Positions 46,545 through 57,749 of a DNA stretch of 64,000 nt are shown here, piece by piece. Positions within the stretch are counted from its first letter, which is position 1. Every line of letters starts with the position of its first letter. A program made the translations under genes and the position numbers. The notes beneath the pieces are model-generated. The model had not been told where the DNA came from. It ran no database searches and was given only the letters and a program-made list of their open reading frames with translations. The stretch lies in the NCBI GenBank assembly GCA_022702705.1, contig CM040424.1, positions 77,441,452 to 77,505,451 on the forward strand, in the 5' to 3' direction. Origin of the DNA: Papilionanthe hookeriana x Papilionanthe teres (lineage: Eukaryota; Streptophyta; Magnoliopsida; Asparagales; Orchidaceae).

Positions 46545-46788
46545 TAGTTTGGTAGATTTACATGCCACTCAATTCCTGTGCATTCACATATCTAACACGC
46601 AAGCTTAAATTTTTACATGTCACCTTTCCTATGCATGTTAAGGTGGATTTCACTTTTAGGAGTCAAAATAGTGGTATTTTTGATGTGATATGAAAGATTT
46701 GGATGGTATAAATATATTAAAAAAAAAAATTAGGTGTTAAAAATATACATACATAGGAATTGGGTGATATGTATGGAAATGCCCCGTA
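46545..46788. repeat. Copy of the AT-rich MITE family
   Basis: Runs from ggtagatttacatgccactc to ggtgatatgtatggaaatgcccc. A right-arm half copy follows at about 46902-46975 (gtaaatccataagaattgtg, then tgctatgtatgcactttccc). Confidence 0.65.
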
Positions 46789-46975
46789 TTATTTGCTTCT
46801 ATTGAGTGTGTGAGAGAGAGATTTTCTCATCACTTCAATGATGTTTGGGCATGATGATATTGTGTTTGTCTTATTAATTTAAGGCAAACATCTTCCTAAT
46901 GTGCGTAAATATGAAACTTCAAACTTGAGATACGTAAATCCATAAGAATTGTGTGCTATGTATGCACTTTCCCAT

Positions 46976-47465
46976 AAATTTTATAAATATTATATCTAAT
47001 TCAGCCTTACTCAACCTTAAGCGAATATATATATATTCTTTCTATGGTCATTTTTAATATAATCTTATTCGCAGGATTTGAAACGAAGGTGAATTTTATT
47101 TTGAAATGATAAAAGTATGAAATATTATTCTTGTATAAATCTTTAAATTTTTATTGCATGGGTAGGGATTGGTCAATGGAGAGAGGTTTGATTTGCACAA
47201 GGTCTATGGAGAAGTGGGTCGAGTGTCTTCTTTCTAATTAGGTGATTTATGTTCCAAGCAGCCTAATCACTAATTTCTAATTTAATCAACACTAAAGTCA
47301 ATCTCTCCCCAATGATAAGAAAAAGAATATTTTGATTGTATTTGGTAGAAAATAATTAAGTTTTTTTTTTTGTGAATGACACTGCATATTTTATAATCAA
47401 ATGCAAAGTATTTTCTTTATTACTTTGTGAGACTTAACCACATTACAAAATAGTCAAATGACATG

Positions 47466-47514
<49 letters not shown>

Positions 47515-48560
47515 GATATAAACCCTAATAAATGATTGATAGTCATTTATGACTTTTGGAGCTATTTTGTATTATTTTTTTTATACTTATTATCCTCAAT
47601 TTTCTTGTTATTTAACATGCATTGAATGGGGGATATCTTCTATATTTCATCTTATAGTGACTGTATGCCCCAATGGCTGCTTTCAACCTTTTCTTTTCCT
47701 TCAATCATAAGTGTCTATACTTGGGATCGTTTGTGACTTCACGTGTCTCTGTATCTTTTCACCTTTTCATCACTAAGCCAATTGGAATAGCAGTTGAAAG
47801 TTGTTCTAATTGTTTTCTCTTTTGCTTCTTTTTTGCTTTTTATTTTTGAGTTTGAATTGAATTATATCTGATTTAATTTGTTACATTAGTCATAGTCTCT
47901 CGCAAAGTTTGAAATTAGTCATTAAAGAGGATGGTCTCTCCAATTTCCTCACATCAATCTCAATTACCCATAATCGGTTGTAACCATTCGAAAATGTAAA
48001 TGTAAAGTTGCTTCTCGAAAAGTTACGGTGGCTATTATAATTTTATTTTATATTTAAAATGTCAGACTATAATTTTCTGGTAGTCACCACACTTGGCTAT
48101 GCCAGGTTGTTTAACACAACTTCTAACTACATTTATTTTTGAAATAAAAAGCGGATCATAGTTTTGTCAAATGTGTGAAGGTGCGGCACTGCACTGTCAC
48201 TGTACTGCTGCCTCAAACACAGCCTTAAGCAACCACAACATCTCATCAGTTATTTTGAATGCTAATTTGTCATATTATCAAAAATATATCTTCCAACAAA
48301 ATGTATAGCCATTTATAGTTCAATAGAGAGCAAAATTTGTACCATAAAAAATAAATTAAATATATTTCAACTTTGTTTGGAGCATGCTTCTCCTTTCACT
48401 ATGAGATTTTTAAGAGAGCGAGGACGTCTTCATAATAATTTTTATCATAGAAGACTAGAGAGTCATTCAAATAATCATTTCAAGTTTTTTTCAGATGGCC
48501 TAAAAATTGTTCACATGATATTTTATCATATTTTTTAGGATAATAAAACAACATACGCAC
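46976..48560. other. Intergenic DNA, no gene recognised
   Basis: AT-rich. A pure (CT)n run occupies about 47468-47513. No ORF of interest. Confidence 0.5.
47468..47513. repeat. (CT)n microsatellite
   Basis: About 22 perfect CT dinucleotides. Confidence 0.95.
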
Positions 48561-48561
48561 C

Positions 48562-48800
48562 TAGGGGTGTGCATTCGGTCGGTTTGGATGAATCGATTTG
48601 AAAATTTAGTAAACCGAAATGAATAGAATTGCAATGAAACAAGTAAAACTGATTGCCAATCACAATTTGCTCGCCAAGTGATTTTCGGGTGGTTGAACCC
48701 GAATCGTAAATCATAAACAAAAATATGCAAAATTTAAAATCATAATTTTAACCATTATTTTAAAAATCAAACCAAATCAATAAAATGATTCGGTTCAATT
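48562..48800. repeat. hAT-like element fragment with cggtcggtttgg motif
   Basis: ctaggggtgtgcattcggtc at 48562 is a terminal motif common in plant hAT-type MITEs. The words aaaccgaaatgaat and gattcggttcaattcagc fit its interior, but the matching right end (gaatgcacacccct) is absent. Confidence 0.45.
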
Positions 48801-49305
48801 CAGCTTTTTTATTTATTTATTTTTTGATTTATTCAAATAGTATACACTCATATATGCAGCGATGACCAATCAACATGCAACATTTTTACATTGAAAAATG
48901 AATATTTTGGGGAGCATTTTCAAATCAAACAAGCTAATTCTCTAAATGATGAGAAAATAATAGTACGTACGCACACCATACATACAGACAACCAATCAAA
49001 TTCAAGCATTACTACATGAACTAGGGTGTACTATATCGTGTATTGCATCATAATTGGCCGTCTGTACGTACTCAATATTTTCTCCAAAATGACCACTCAT
49101 CTGGTTTATCTTTTTGAGACAACACTTCAATGCTAAAAATAATTAACCCACAAAACACACACACACACACACACAAATATTAAAGATTGATTTGGGCTTT
49201 ACAAGTATCGCTAGATAGTGCGAGCTTTGACCTCATGAGCCAACCCATTCGGGTAGCACCTCCATATAGTTGCCGAAGCAGATGATCTATCAACCAATCT
49301 GGGTA

Positions 49306-49310
<5 letters not shown>

Positions 49311-49358
<48 letters not shown>
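49311..49358. repeat. (TC)n microsatellite
   Basis: About 23 perfect TC dinucleotides. A (CA)n run of about 10 units lies nearby at about 49157-49175. The rest of 48801-49610 shows no gene. Confidence 0.95.
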
Positions 49359-49361
<3 letters not shown>

Positions 49362-49612
49362 AAATTAATAGAGAGTCAGCTGCACACAAACCACATAAAC
49401 TCATGACATCAACATTGCAATTTAATTATAAAATTTTAAAATATATATATTTCAATCCACCAGAAATAGTGCAAATTCCAAACACTAGATCTACCAACAA
49501 AATACTAGATCTCCTGTTAATATTCAACTCATCCATCAATCAATAAATCAAACACAACTTACTTAACAAAGTTGACAACAAACTATTCTCCAAACATAAA
49601 TAATTTATTATT

Positions 49613-49740
49613 GGGGCATTTACAGAACCAGCAACACAATTCTATATAATTACATATCTCACCCCCAAACCTTCATATTTACACACACATGTATGTAAAT
49701 ATAGAAGTTTAGGCGTGCCATATATATAAAATTCCCATTA
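49613..49740. repeat. Short copy of the AT-rich MITE family
   Basis: ggggcatttacagaaccagc at the left, atataaaattccca at the right; the centre is deleted. attatt words flank both sides. A right-arm fragment occurs again at about 50450-50520. Confidence 0.6.
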
Positions 49741-50846
49741 TTATTTAATGAGATTCAAACCTTATCTTAATGGAGAAAAGTATATATTTGGATACAGCAA
49801 GAAGAAGTAGGGGAGGGAGAGTAGCACTCCAACTCCTCAAGTTCTCTATTGTGCTCCCCCACACTTTGTAAAGTCTTATACGACTACTTTGAATTTGGCA
49901 TAAACTCAGGAGGAGTATGTGTATGCCGTTGCAGAAGAGTGAAGGCACCATCTACCAACCGATGCCTTGCTTCCCTCCTCCACCTAATACCACTGCTAGA
50001 GATAGAGAGAGAGAAATTCCATATAGAGATAGAGATAGAGAGAGAAAGATTGCTGGGCTTTCTCTTTCGTGCCGCACACAACCAAACTAAGCTCAACAAC
50101 TATTCCTTACGCCAAGAATCTTCACTTCTCACCTCCTCCTTACTCCCTCCCCAGTTCTTCTGTTGACCTGTCTCTCTATATTAATTATAAGCAGCAAACG
50201 CCACGTATGGCTCGCCACTAGTTTTCTGACCCTTCAGATGAGATGTATCAGCTTGATCCAACGGCCATGAACATAGAAATCCAATAAAATATGGGTCAAT
50301 GGCTCTATTATAATTAAGTCACTAGTGGCTCATATTTGCAGCCATAAAGAGAGGAAGAGAAAGGTATAGACTTGTGGCTGGAGCCCAACACCATCGGTGC
50401 CCCCTATATACATATATATATATCATTAATATTCTGCTTTCAATTGGTAAAAAGATTTGAGCGTTATATGTGTAAATATGAAACTTTAGGTATGATATAT
50501 GTAAATATAAGAATTCTAAAGTCAATGCACCATATTACTATTATTATTATTATTATTGTTTATTATACATTCATTATTCATTATTTATGAGTATTTAAAT
50601 AAGTTAAATATGGAGATTTCTCAATATTTATTAATGTCATTATTTCCTTAATAAAAAACTATCAATGCCAATTAGAGCTGTATAACCATATAAACATTAT
50701 CATAATGATGACAGCAAGATATAACCTTCACTTAACTATATAAAGTGATTATTATATTTCCTAAGTTAAGTCTTCTATTTTATTTATCTATAACTTTAAT
50801 TTGATATATATAGTCAATTCCCAGCCCAAACAAACCCACACTCAAC

Positions 50847-50848
<2 letters not shown>

Positions 50849-50912
<64 letters not shown>
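50849..50912 (+). repeat. (CT)n microsatellite upstream of the C2H2 gene
   Basis: About 31 CT dinucleotides ending about 390 bp before the start codon. 49741-50848 holds no recognised gene. Confidence 0.95.
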
Positions 50913-50916
<4 letters not shown>

Positions 50917-51103
50917 CAGGCAACTCACAAAAATAGAAATCTAGTCACAGCCCTTAAGAGCCGCTCCTATCTTCACTGAAATCCTCCCCCCTTCCCGCAA
51001 ATTTATATGTTTTCTGTTGTGTTTACAAAATGCACATGGCTTAATAGGCATGCCGGTTTAACTCCACCCTCATCTGATTCTTTTCTTTTCGTTCTTTCTG
51101 TTC

Positions 51104-51304
51104 TATAAATACAGCAGAAAAGCAGATGAACTCCAAAACGGAAAGCGAACGAAGAGAGAAAGATTGAGAGCCCCACCACTCTTCCTCCTTAAAAAATCTC
51201 TTTTTTGAGGGAGAGAAAGGCCAAAGGAGTGAATTTGCGGCCTTTTATGTTCTGTTCTCACTCCCAATTCTAATCTTCCCCCGCTTTCTAAATCCACCCC
51301 TCAC
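51104..51304 (+). promoter_or_regulatory. TATA box and 5' leader of the C2H2 gene
   Basis: A clear TATAAAT at 51104-51110 implies transcription from about 51135. The leader of about 170 nt is CT/GA-rich, without an upstream ATG in good context. Confidence 0.5.
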
Positions 51305-52081
51305 ATGTCCGACCACAGCCTTCTCTCTTGCCCTTCAATGGAAGGCGTATTAGTGAAAGGGAAGAGAACCAAGCGGAAAAGGGTTCACCTTTTTTCGCCG
51401 GCAGCTTCATCTGTGCTGTCTCCAACCACCTCCGCAGAGTTTTCTGAAACAGCAACTGAGGAAGAAGAAGACATGGCTAACTGCCTCATGCTCCTCGCTC
51501 GCGGCGGCCACCAGCCGGAGCCCAACAAGGCCACCGCCGTCAAACTCACGGTCCGGCAATCCGCAGAGCCGAGAACGGCGACCACCACCACAACCAAGGC
51601 TGGATCTGGCATCCACGAATGTGAGACTTGCCATAAATGCTTTAATTCACACCAAGCGCTCGGCGGGCATCGCGCCAGCCATAAAAAACCGAAGCTTTCC
51701 AATCACCTGGTCTCGGCAAACAGAACCAAGATGGCGGTGATGAACGAGGCTTCGATTCAGTTAAGCATGAACTCTTCCGGCCAGGTTAGAACCCACCAAT
51801 GTACTCAATGCAGTGCGGAGTTCACTTCCGGCCAGGCACTCGGCGGACATATGCGGCGGCACCGCTTGCCGGCTTTACCGGAGATGGAGAAAGAGGAGAG
51901 GAAACAGAACGGACTTGCTTTAGACCTCAATCTCCCACCTCCGTGCGATGATGATGGCGACGCGGAGAAGGTTACTTCTTCTTCATCATTGGCTTCAGTG
52001 AGAAAGTCGCCGTCTTTATCGTTTGCAACCAAAGGACCGATCTTGATGATCACGTCTTCGCTTGTTGGTTGCCATTACTGA
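51305..52081 (+). CDS. Two-finger Q-type C2H2 zinc-finger protein with EAR motif (ZAT-like)
   Basis: Intronless 258-aa protein of the plant C1-2i class, nuclear transcription repressors linked to stress responses. The basic stretch KRTKRKRV (20-27) is a likely nuclear signal. EEEEDMANCLMLLARGG (53-68) is the L-box-like motif of ZAT proteins. Finger 1 is C106-H126 and finger 2 C166-H186, each with an intact plant-specific QALGGH (117-122 and 177-182). The EAR repression motif LDLNLPP spans 206-212. The arrangement (basic region, L-box, two well-separated fingers, EAR near the end) fits the ZAT5-like group. A second in-frame ATG at 51338 (MEGVLVKGK) is also a plausible start and would give 247 aa; I keep the first because nothing excludes it. 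No frame damage is seen. Confidence 0.93.
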   Translation: MSDHSLLSCPSMEGVLVKGKRTKRKRVHLFSPAASSVLSPTTSAEFSETATEEEEDMANCLMLLARGGHQPEPNKATAVKLTVRQSAEPRTATTTTTKAGSGIHECETCHKCFNSHQALGGHRASHKKPKLSNHLVSANRTKMAVMNEASIQLSMNSSGQVRTHQCTQCSAEFTSGQALGGHMRRHRLPALPEMEKEERKQNGLALDLNLPPPCDDDGDAEKVTSSSSLASVRKSPSLSFATKGPILMITSSLVGCHY

Positions 52082-52613
52082 TGATCAGATTCAGAATCCA
52101 CTTCAAATATGACGATTAATTTCTTGTTTTTTCTTTAGCTTTTCTTTTATCATTCTTCTATTCATTATTATTTTTCTTTGAAAATAAGCAAATCTCCATG
52201 AATTTGCATTCAGCAGTGTTTACTGACTGTTTGAGATTTTTATAGATTTATCTTTTTCTTTAATTGCAGCATCTGCGTTGATATAATTGCAGTTTTTTCA
52301 TTCAATATTGTTCACAAACAGAATAAAAAAAAAAAACTTCTTTTAGTGAAGAATCGAGAAGAAGGTAATGAGGCGCAGTGCTTGAAGAGGAAGCAAAAGA
52401 GGAGGATTCTAACTGAAGTTTGGCGTTAGTTAAGTGCACGTTTGTGTGGTATTGCGTGAGATGAGCCGAAACGTGGGGGGCTGAAGCTAATTTTAGCGAT
52501 TTAGCTCAATACACCGTTCCTCTTGTTTTGTTATTTTCGTCGGCTTTTTACTAACCCTAAAGCGAAAATTTAAGGCAAATGAATTTTATTTTTGAGGTTC
52601 TTTTAGAGCTTCC
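52082..52613 (+). other. 3' flank of the C2H2 gene
   Basis: T-rich, no ORF. It probably contains the 3' UTR up to about 52300. Nothing else recognised. Confidence 0.5.
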
Positions 52614-54506
52614 TGTCACGCTCCCAAAAGAGCTCTTCAGGAGGTGGGCAGCCGCGATCTTTATGTACTGCTTTTCGGCCCTACACCTAGCCGATGTGGG
52701 ACTAAATGTCCGTGACATTCTCCTCCACCCAATCACGTGACGCCCTCGTCACGGATCGGCTCCACCGAGGGCCCTACACCGTGGAGAGTCCCCACACCCG
52801 GCAGACAGTACCCCGCTCTGATACCACTTGTCACGCTCCCAAAAGAGCTCTTCAGGAGGTGGGCAGCCCAGGATCTTTATGTACTGCTTTTCGGCCCTAC
52901 ACCTAGCCGATGTGGGACTAAATGTCCGTGACATTCTCCTCCACCCAATCACGTGACGCCCTCGTCACGGATCGGCTCCACCGAGGGCCCTACACCGTGG
53001 AGAGTCCCCACAACCGGCGAGCGACTCCCGCTCCGATACTCACTTGTCACGCTCCCAAAAGAGCTCTTCGGGAGGTGGGCGGCCCCGGATCTTTATGTAC
53101 CGCTTTTCGGCCCTACACCTAGCTCGATGTGGGACTAAATGTCCGTGACATCGTCACGCTCCCAAAGAGCTCTTCGGGGAGGTGGGCAGCCCGGGATCTT
53201 TATGCATCGCTTTCGGCCCTACACCTAGCCGATGTGGGACTAAATGTCCGTGACATTCTCCTCCACCCAATCACGTGACGCCCTCGTCACGGATCGGCTC
53301 CACCGAGGGCCCTACACCGTGGAGAGTCCCCACACCCGGCAGGCAGTACCCCGCTCTGATACCACTTGTCACGCTCCCAAAAGAGCTCTTCAGGAGGTGG
53401 GCAGCCCAGGATCTTTATGTACTGCTTTTCGGCCCTACACCTAGCCGATGTGGGACTAAATGTCCGTGACATTCTCCTCCACCCAATCACGTGACGCCTC
53501 GTCACGGATCGGCTCCACCGAGGGCCCTACACCGTGGAGAGTCCCCACAACCGGCGAGCAGCACTCGCGCTCCGATACCACTTGTCACGCTCCCAGAAGA
53601 GCTCTTCGGGAGGTGGGCAGCCCGCAGATCTTTATGTATCGCTTTCGGCCCTACACCTAGCCGATGCGGGACTAAATGTCCGCGACATTCTCCTCCACCC
53701 AATCACGTGACGCCCTCGTCACGGATCGGCTCCACCGAGGGCCCTACACCGTGGAGAATCCCCACAACCGGCAGAGCGATCCCGCTCCGATACCACTCGT
53801 CACGCTCCCAAAAGAGCTCTTCGGAGAGGCGGGCGACCCAGGATCTTTATGTATCGCTTTTCGGCCCTACACTCAGCTCGATGTGGGACTAAATGTCCGT
53901 GACATTCTCCTCCACCCAATCACGCGACGCCCTCGTCACGGATCGGCTCCACCGAGTGCCCTACACCGTGGAGAGTCCCCACAACCGGCAGGCGCACCCG
54001 CTCCGATACCACTCGTCACGCTCCCAAAAGAGCTCTTCGGGAGGTGGGCGGCCCGGGATCTTTATGTATCGCTTTTCGGCCCTACACCTAGCCGATGTGG
54101 GACTAAATGTCCGTGACATTCTCCCGCCCTACACCGTGGAGAGTCCCCACAACCCAGGCGCGAGCACGCCCGCTCCGATACCACTCGTCACGCTCCCAAA
54201 AGAGCTCTTCGGGAGGTGGGCAGCCCAGGATCTTTATGTACTGCTTTTCGGCCCTACACCTAGCCGATGTGGGACTAAATGTCCGTGACATTCTCCTCCA
54301 CCCAATCACGTGACGCCCTCGTCACGGATCGGCTCCACCGAGGGCCCTACACCGTGGAGAATCCCCACAACCGGCAGGCAGTACCCCGCTCTGATACCAC
54401 TTGTCACGCTCCCAAAAGAGCTCTTCAGGAGGTGGGCAGCCCAGGATCTTTATGTACTGCTTTTCGGCCCTACACCTAGCCGATGTGGGACTAAATGTCC
54501 GTGACA
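52614..54506 (-). mobile_element. Tandem array of a TRIM (miniature LTR retrotransposon), ten LTRs
   Basis: On the minus strand each unit is an LTR of about 105 bp (TGTCACGGACATTTAGTCCC to GGGAGCGTGACA) followed by an internal region of about 110 bp. The internal region starts agtggtatcagagc (tRNA-Met primer site) and ends ggtggaggagaa (purine tract). Neighbouring units share LTRs, giving a period of about 215 bp. Plus-strand LTR positions are about 52614-52717, 52829-52933, 53045-53150, 53151-53255, 53367-53471, 53583-53697, 53798-53904, 54013-54118, 54185-54290 and 54402-54506. The internal region is missing between LTRs 3 and 4 and shortened between LTRs 8 and 9. The array is flanked by ttcc (52610-52613 and 54507-54510), consistent with one short target duplication for the whole array. 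No coding capacity. Confidence 0.88.
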
Positions 54507-54731
54507 TTCCGCAGGAAATTTTCCGCACTAAAAAAAAAAAAAAAGTCAAGACAGCTGACATAGAATTGCACGTAACGCGCATGAGGCGATACTCAAAATA
54601 ACTTTTTTACTTTATTAGGAAAATAATAATAATAGAGTTGAGTCGAGTATTCTTTTGATTAGAATAAATTTTTTATGTATTTATGACTCCAATTTGGATA
54701 TGATTCTGAGTTTCAAGATTGTGGCGTGGCG

Positions 54732-54890
54732 GAAGAAAATTATTGCGTACAGACACCGTACGTAAATTTGTGTGCGGTGTCAGATCGGGACCGTTGAAAT
54801 ACATCTTTTTATGTTTTTTATTGTTAGAGTAGGACCCACTCTAATTTTTGCACTGTCCTAATGCGGTATCCGTACGCAATACTTTTTCGT
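54732..54890. repeat. Small MITE related by its ends to the element at 34115-34741
   Basis: gaaaattattgcgtacagac at the left and gtacgcaatactttttcg at the right are inverted. The AAATTATTGCGT core is shared with the larger element's terminus. Confidence 0.55.
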
Positions 54891-55545
54891 GGTGGAATGT
54901 CTCCTGCAGTAGAGTAATAATTTCGTGATTTAGTATTGACAAAAATCTAGCACACACACTGAAAAATAAAAGTAAGCAAGAGGTGATACATCAATTTTTA
55001 TGTGGAAAACCTTATAAGGTGAAAAATTCACATGGTGAGACCCCATTAAAATAATTAGTTATATAATTGTGAGTAAATGAGTACACTCTTCTTAAGAATT
55101 AGAGAAGATAGAGTTACAAAGTTAATATACAATAAAACTAGTAGAGGCGGAGCATCCTGAACTATCCCACTAGACCCAATATGGAAGGGACTAAGGCAAC
55201 TAAGAGAAAAATTATATTTCAGGAGAGACAAAATTGATATTTTATGAGGGAAAATGACCAAATTATAATACCATGTAGTAAAAATCTGAATATGAGGGGG
55301 GGGGGTGCGGCAATTGCCCCACTGGACCGTTCTTAAGCCCGCCTCTGAGTGGTAGTTCAACAATATAAATACAACAAGTCACTAAGGTTACAGTAAATGA
55401 CTATGAAGGCAATAGCCCCTTCTGAATACTATAGAAGGTGATTGTAGCACATGATGTCGTAGAGCCCAATTGAACTTCATGATAATATTTGGCTATGTTG
55501 GCTATAGATCGTTGCTTTTGGAGTGTCGATTGGTCATAGAGGTTG
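54891..55545. other. LTR-like or unknown repeat DNA
   Basis: atgtggaaaaccttataagg, then aaaattcacatggtgagacc near 54998-55042 resembles Copia LTR sequence of other plants, but no partner LTR is seen. A poly-G run lies at about 55298-55305. No gene. Confidence 0.3.
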
Positions 55546-56090
55546 ATGTAAGGAGTTGCATGAGCTGTGAACCACATATGTTGTAGTTAGTCATATTGGT
55601 TGTAGTGGTAAATTGCGATAATATATGTAAGCTGCATAGACTAAAGTTGGGAGTTGCATGGGTTGTAGAACATGTTGATCGTAGTTGGTCATGCAAGCTA
55701 TATTGAATTTTAATGATGTCCTTAAGCCACAAAAACCAAAGTAGTGAGCCACATGGGATGTGAATCACGTATATTGTAGTTAGTCATGTAGGCCATAGTG
55801 TTAAGTTTTGAAACCACTCATAAGCCACAAGGGACTGAGTCAGAAGCTGCAAGAGTTGTGAGTCACGTAGTTCGCAGTTGGTCATGTAGGTCGTAGTAGT
55901 AAGTTTCAATGACATTTGTGGGTCACAGAGGTTGGAATCAATTGTTACATGAGTTGTGATTCACATAAGCCGTAGTTGGTCACGTAGACCATAGTGGTGA
56001 GTTCTGACGTCGTTCGTAGACCGAGGGGCTAGAGTAGGAAGCTGCATAAGTTATGAGCTGTGTAGGCCTTAGTTGTTCATATTCATTATG
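55546..56090. repeat. Degenerate tandem repeat, about 96-bp unit, five to six copies
   Basis: Each unit has gttgcatgrgttgtgaa-cac, then gttgtagttagtcatgtagg, then an agtggtaagtt-like block, then a variable tail. Units begin near 55553, 55651, 55746, 55845, 55942 and 56038. Confidence 0.7.
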
Positions 56091-56099
56091 GCGGGGACT

Positions 56100-56350
56100 A
56101 TGTTGTACTTAGGGCATATTGTTGCACTGTTTTCGGGGTGCGTTGTTGCATCACCTTTGGGGTGACATCGTTACATCATCTTCGAGGTGCATTCTTGAAC
56201 TATCTTCAAGGTGCGTTATTGCACCGTCTGCGGTTAGCATTATTATGTTGTCTTTCAGATGACGTGTTACATTGTCTTCGCAATTTTTATTACAATGTCT
56301 TCGGGGTGCGACACTGCACCATTTGGTGCTTCATTACTTTACAATGTACG
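56100..56350. repeat. Degenerate short tandem repeat, about 32-35-bp unit
   Basis: Recurring ttgcatcatcttcggggtgc-type words; it follows the 96-bp array directly. Both arrays may belong to one large element. Confidence 0.6.
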
Positions 56351-57700
56351 TCTGGCTAGATTATGCTACAAATGTTGTGATTCTACTCGAAGTTTCATTG
56401 CAAGGAGCAGGTGGCAGCCGATAGTGATCTACATCGGTAGGCAAGTGAAGGTCAACAGTAGTCGGTGGTTACATAAGCGGTAAGTGTTCGATGGATCTTC
56501 GGTGAAGAAACGATACTAGGCTTCAACACCTTCTCTTGGCCCTTCTTTAGGCTCAGGTCTCGATCCAAGTCCTCTCATAAGGAGGCTTAGAGCTTTATTT
56601 ATAACTTATGGGAGATGTCTCCTGGAAAATAAGAAAATAATCCATAGCACCACATTAAACGACCCAAATAATTTCTCATTCGAACAACATTTTGTGAACA
56701 TTTGATTACTTTAATGATGCTAAAATTGAGTGATCCTGAGCTTATTAGATTCGTCTTGTCGAGATGATCAATTTGATCATAAGCTTGTCGGATTTGCAAT
56801 CTGTTTGGCCTTCCAATTGAGCCATAGAAGCTCCAAAAAAATTCTTTAATAACTCGATGAAGGTTTTATTTGACTGAGATTTGATCAAATAAAGCCTATT
56901 TAGGGTTTATATATATTGATACGCTACAAAAAAATTTTAAGATCCAATACGAATCTCGAGGCATGACACGGATCTCAAGACAATCTTTTGAGCAATAAAT
57001 GTTCAAATTTTGATAAAATGTCATCCAGAGCCCCAATTTTAGCAAACATACAGTCAAACTGATCGACTAGATGAGACTGACCCAATAGTACCAAAATTAA
57101 TCGTTGTTGTCGAACACATCTGACCGCCGCCGATCGCCACCAACTACCGTCGACTACCATTTTTTGGTCATCATTGATTGCTATCGATCGTTGTCCATTT
57201 CTTGCAATAAGTTTATCTGCACGTCGATGTTGTAATTCAGAAGACGTTATAACTTTTTCCCACCTGTGGGACAATGGATCTCTATAATCATTAACTTATA
57301 GTGGATTTTTACAACTGGGTCATTCTCTGTGATTTTTTCCCTTTTTAGGTTTTCCATGTACAACTTCTGATGTCTCCACTGAATGTTCCCCTTCATCTGA
57401 GTGTGTGTTGAATTTTCGTTCAACGCTAAGATGATAATACATTACTCTATGATCGTGAATTTTCTATCACACATTAGTTTGGCATTGTATGCGGGAAACA
57501 GAGCATTTCCATCACTAAAGTATTTATGAGACTTGTTGCATGGCCATTAAGCACACCACTCACAACAGTGGAGCATCCTACTCCAACATCCATCATTTCA
57601 GAAGGAAGTTGCGTAGTAAAAGCGTCAGGCCTTTAGATCCTCCAACTCTAGAAGCATCATCCCACTAACGAAGGTTCCTCGGGTCCTTCTATGCACAACC
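56351..57700. other. No gene recognised
   Basis: A 99-aa minus-strand ORF at 56975-57274 is the longest. It has normal residue variety but no motif I recognise, so it is left uncalled. The surroundings read as repeat-derived. Confidence 0.4.
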
Positions 57701-57749
57701 GATTACACATGATGAAGGCATCTCATTAGAGTTTCTAAAACTCCTATGT

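Noticed and set aside
52622..54600. Many 60-146-aa ORFs and a CRISPR-like regular spacing
   Set aside because: The ORFs are the same TRIM repeat read in several frames. The spacer-like parts are the repeated internal regions, not unique spacers, and CRISPR is not expected in plants.
56975..57274. 99-aa minus-strand ORF
   Set aside because: No recognisable motif, no promoter or splice context, and repeat-rich surroundings; kept only as an unexplained ORF.
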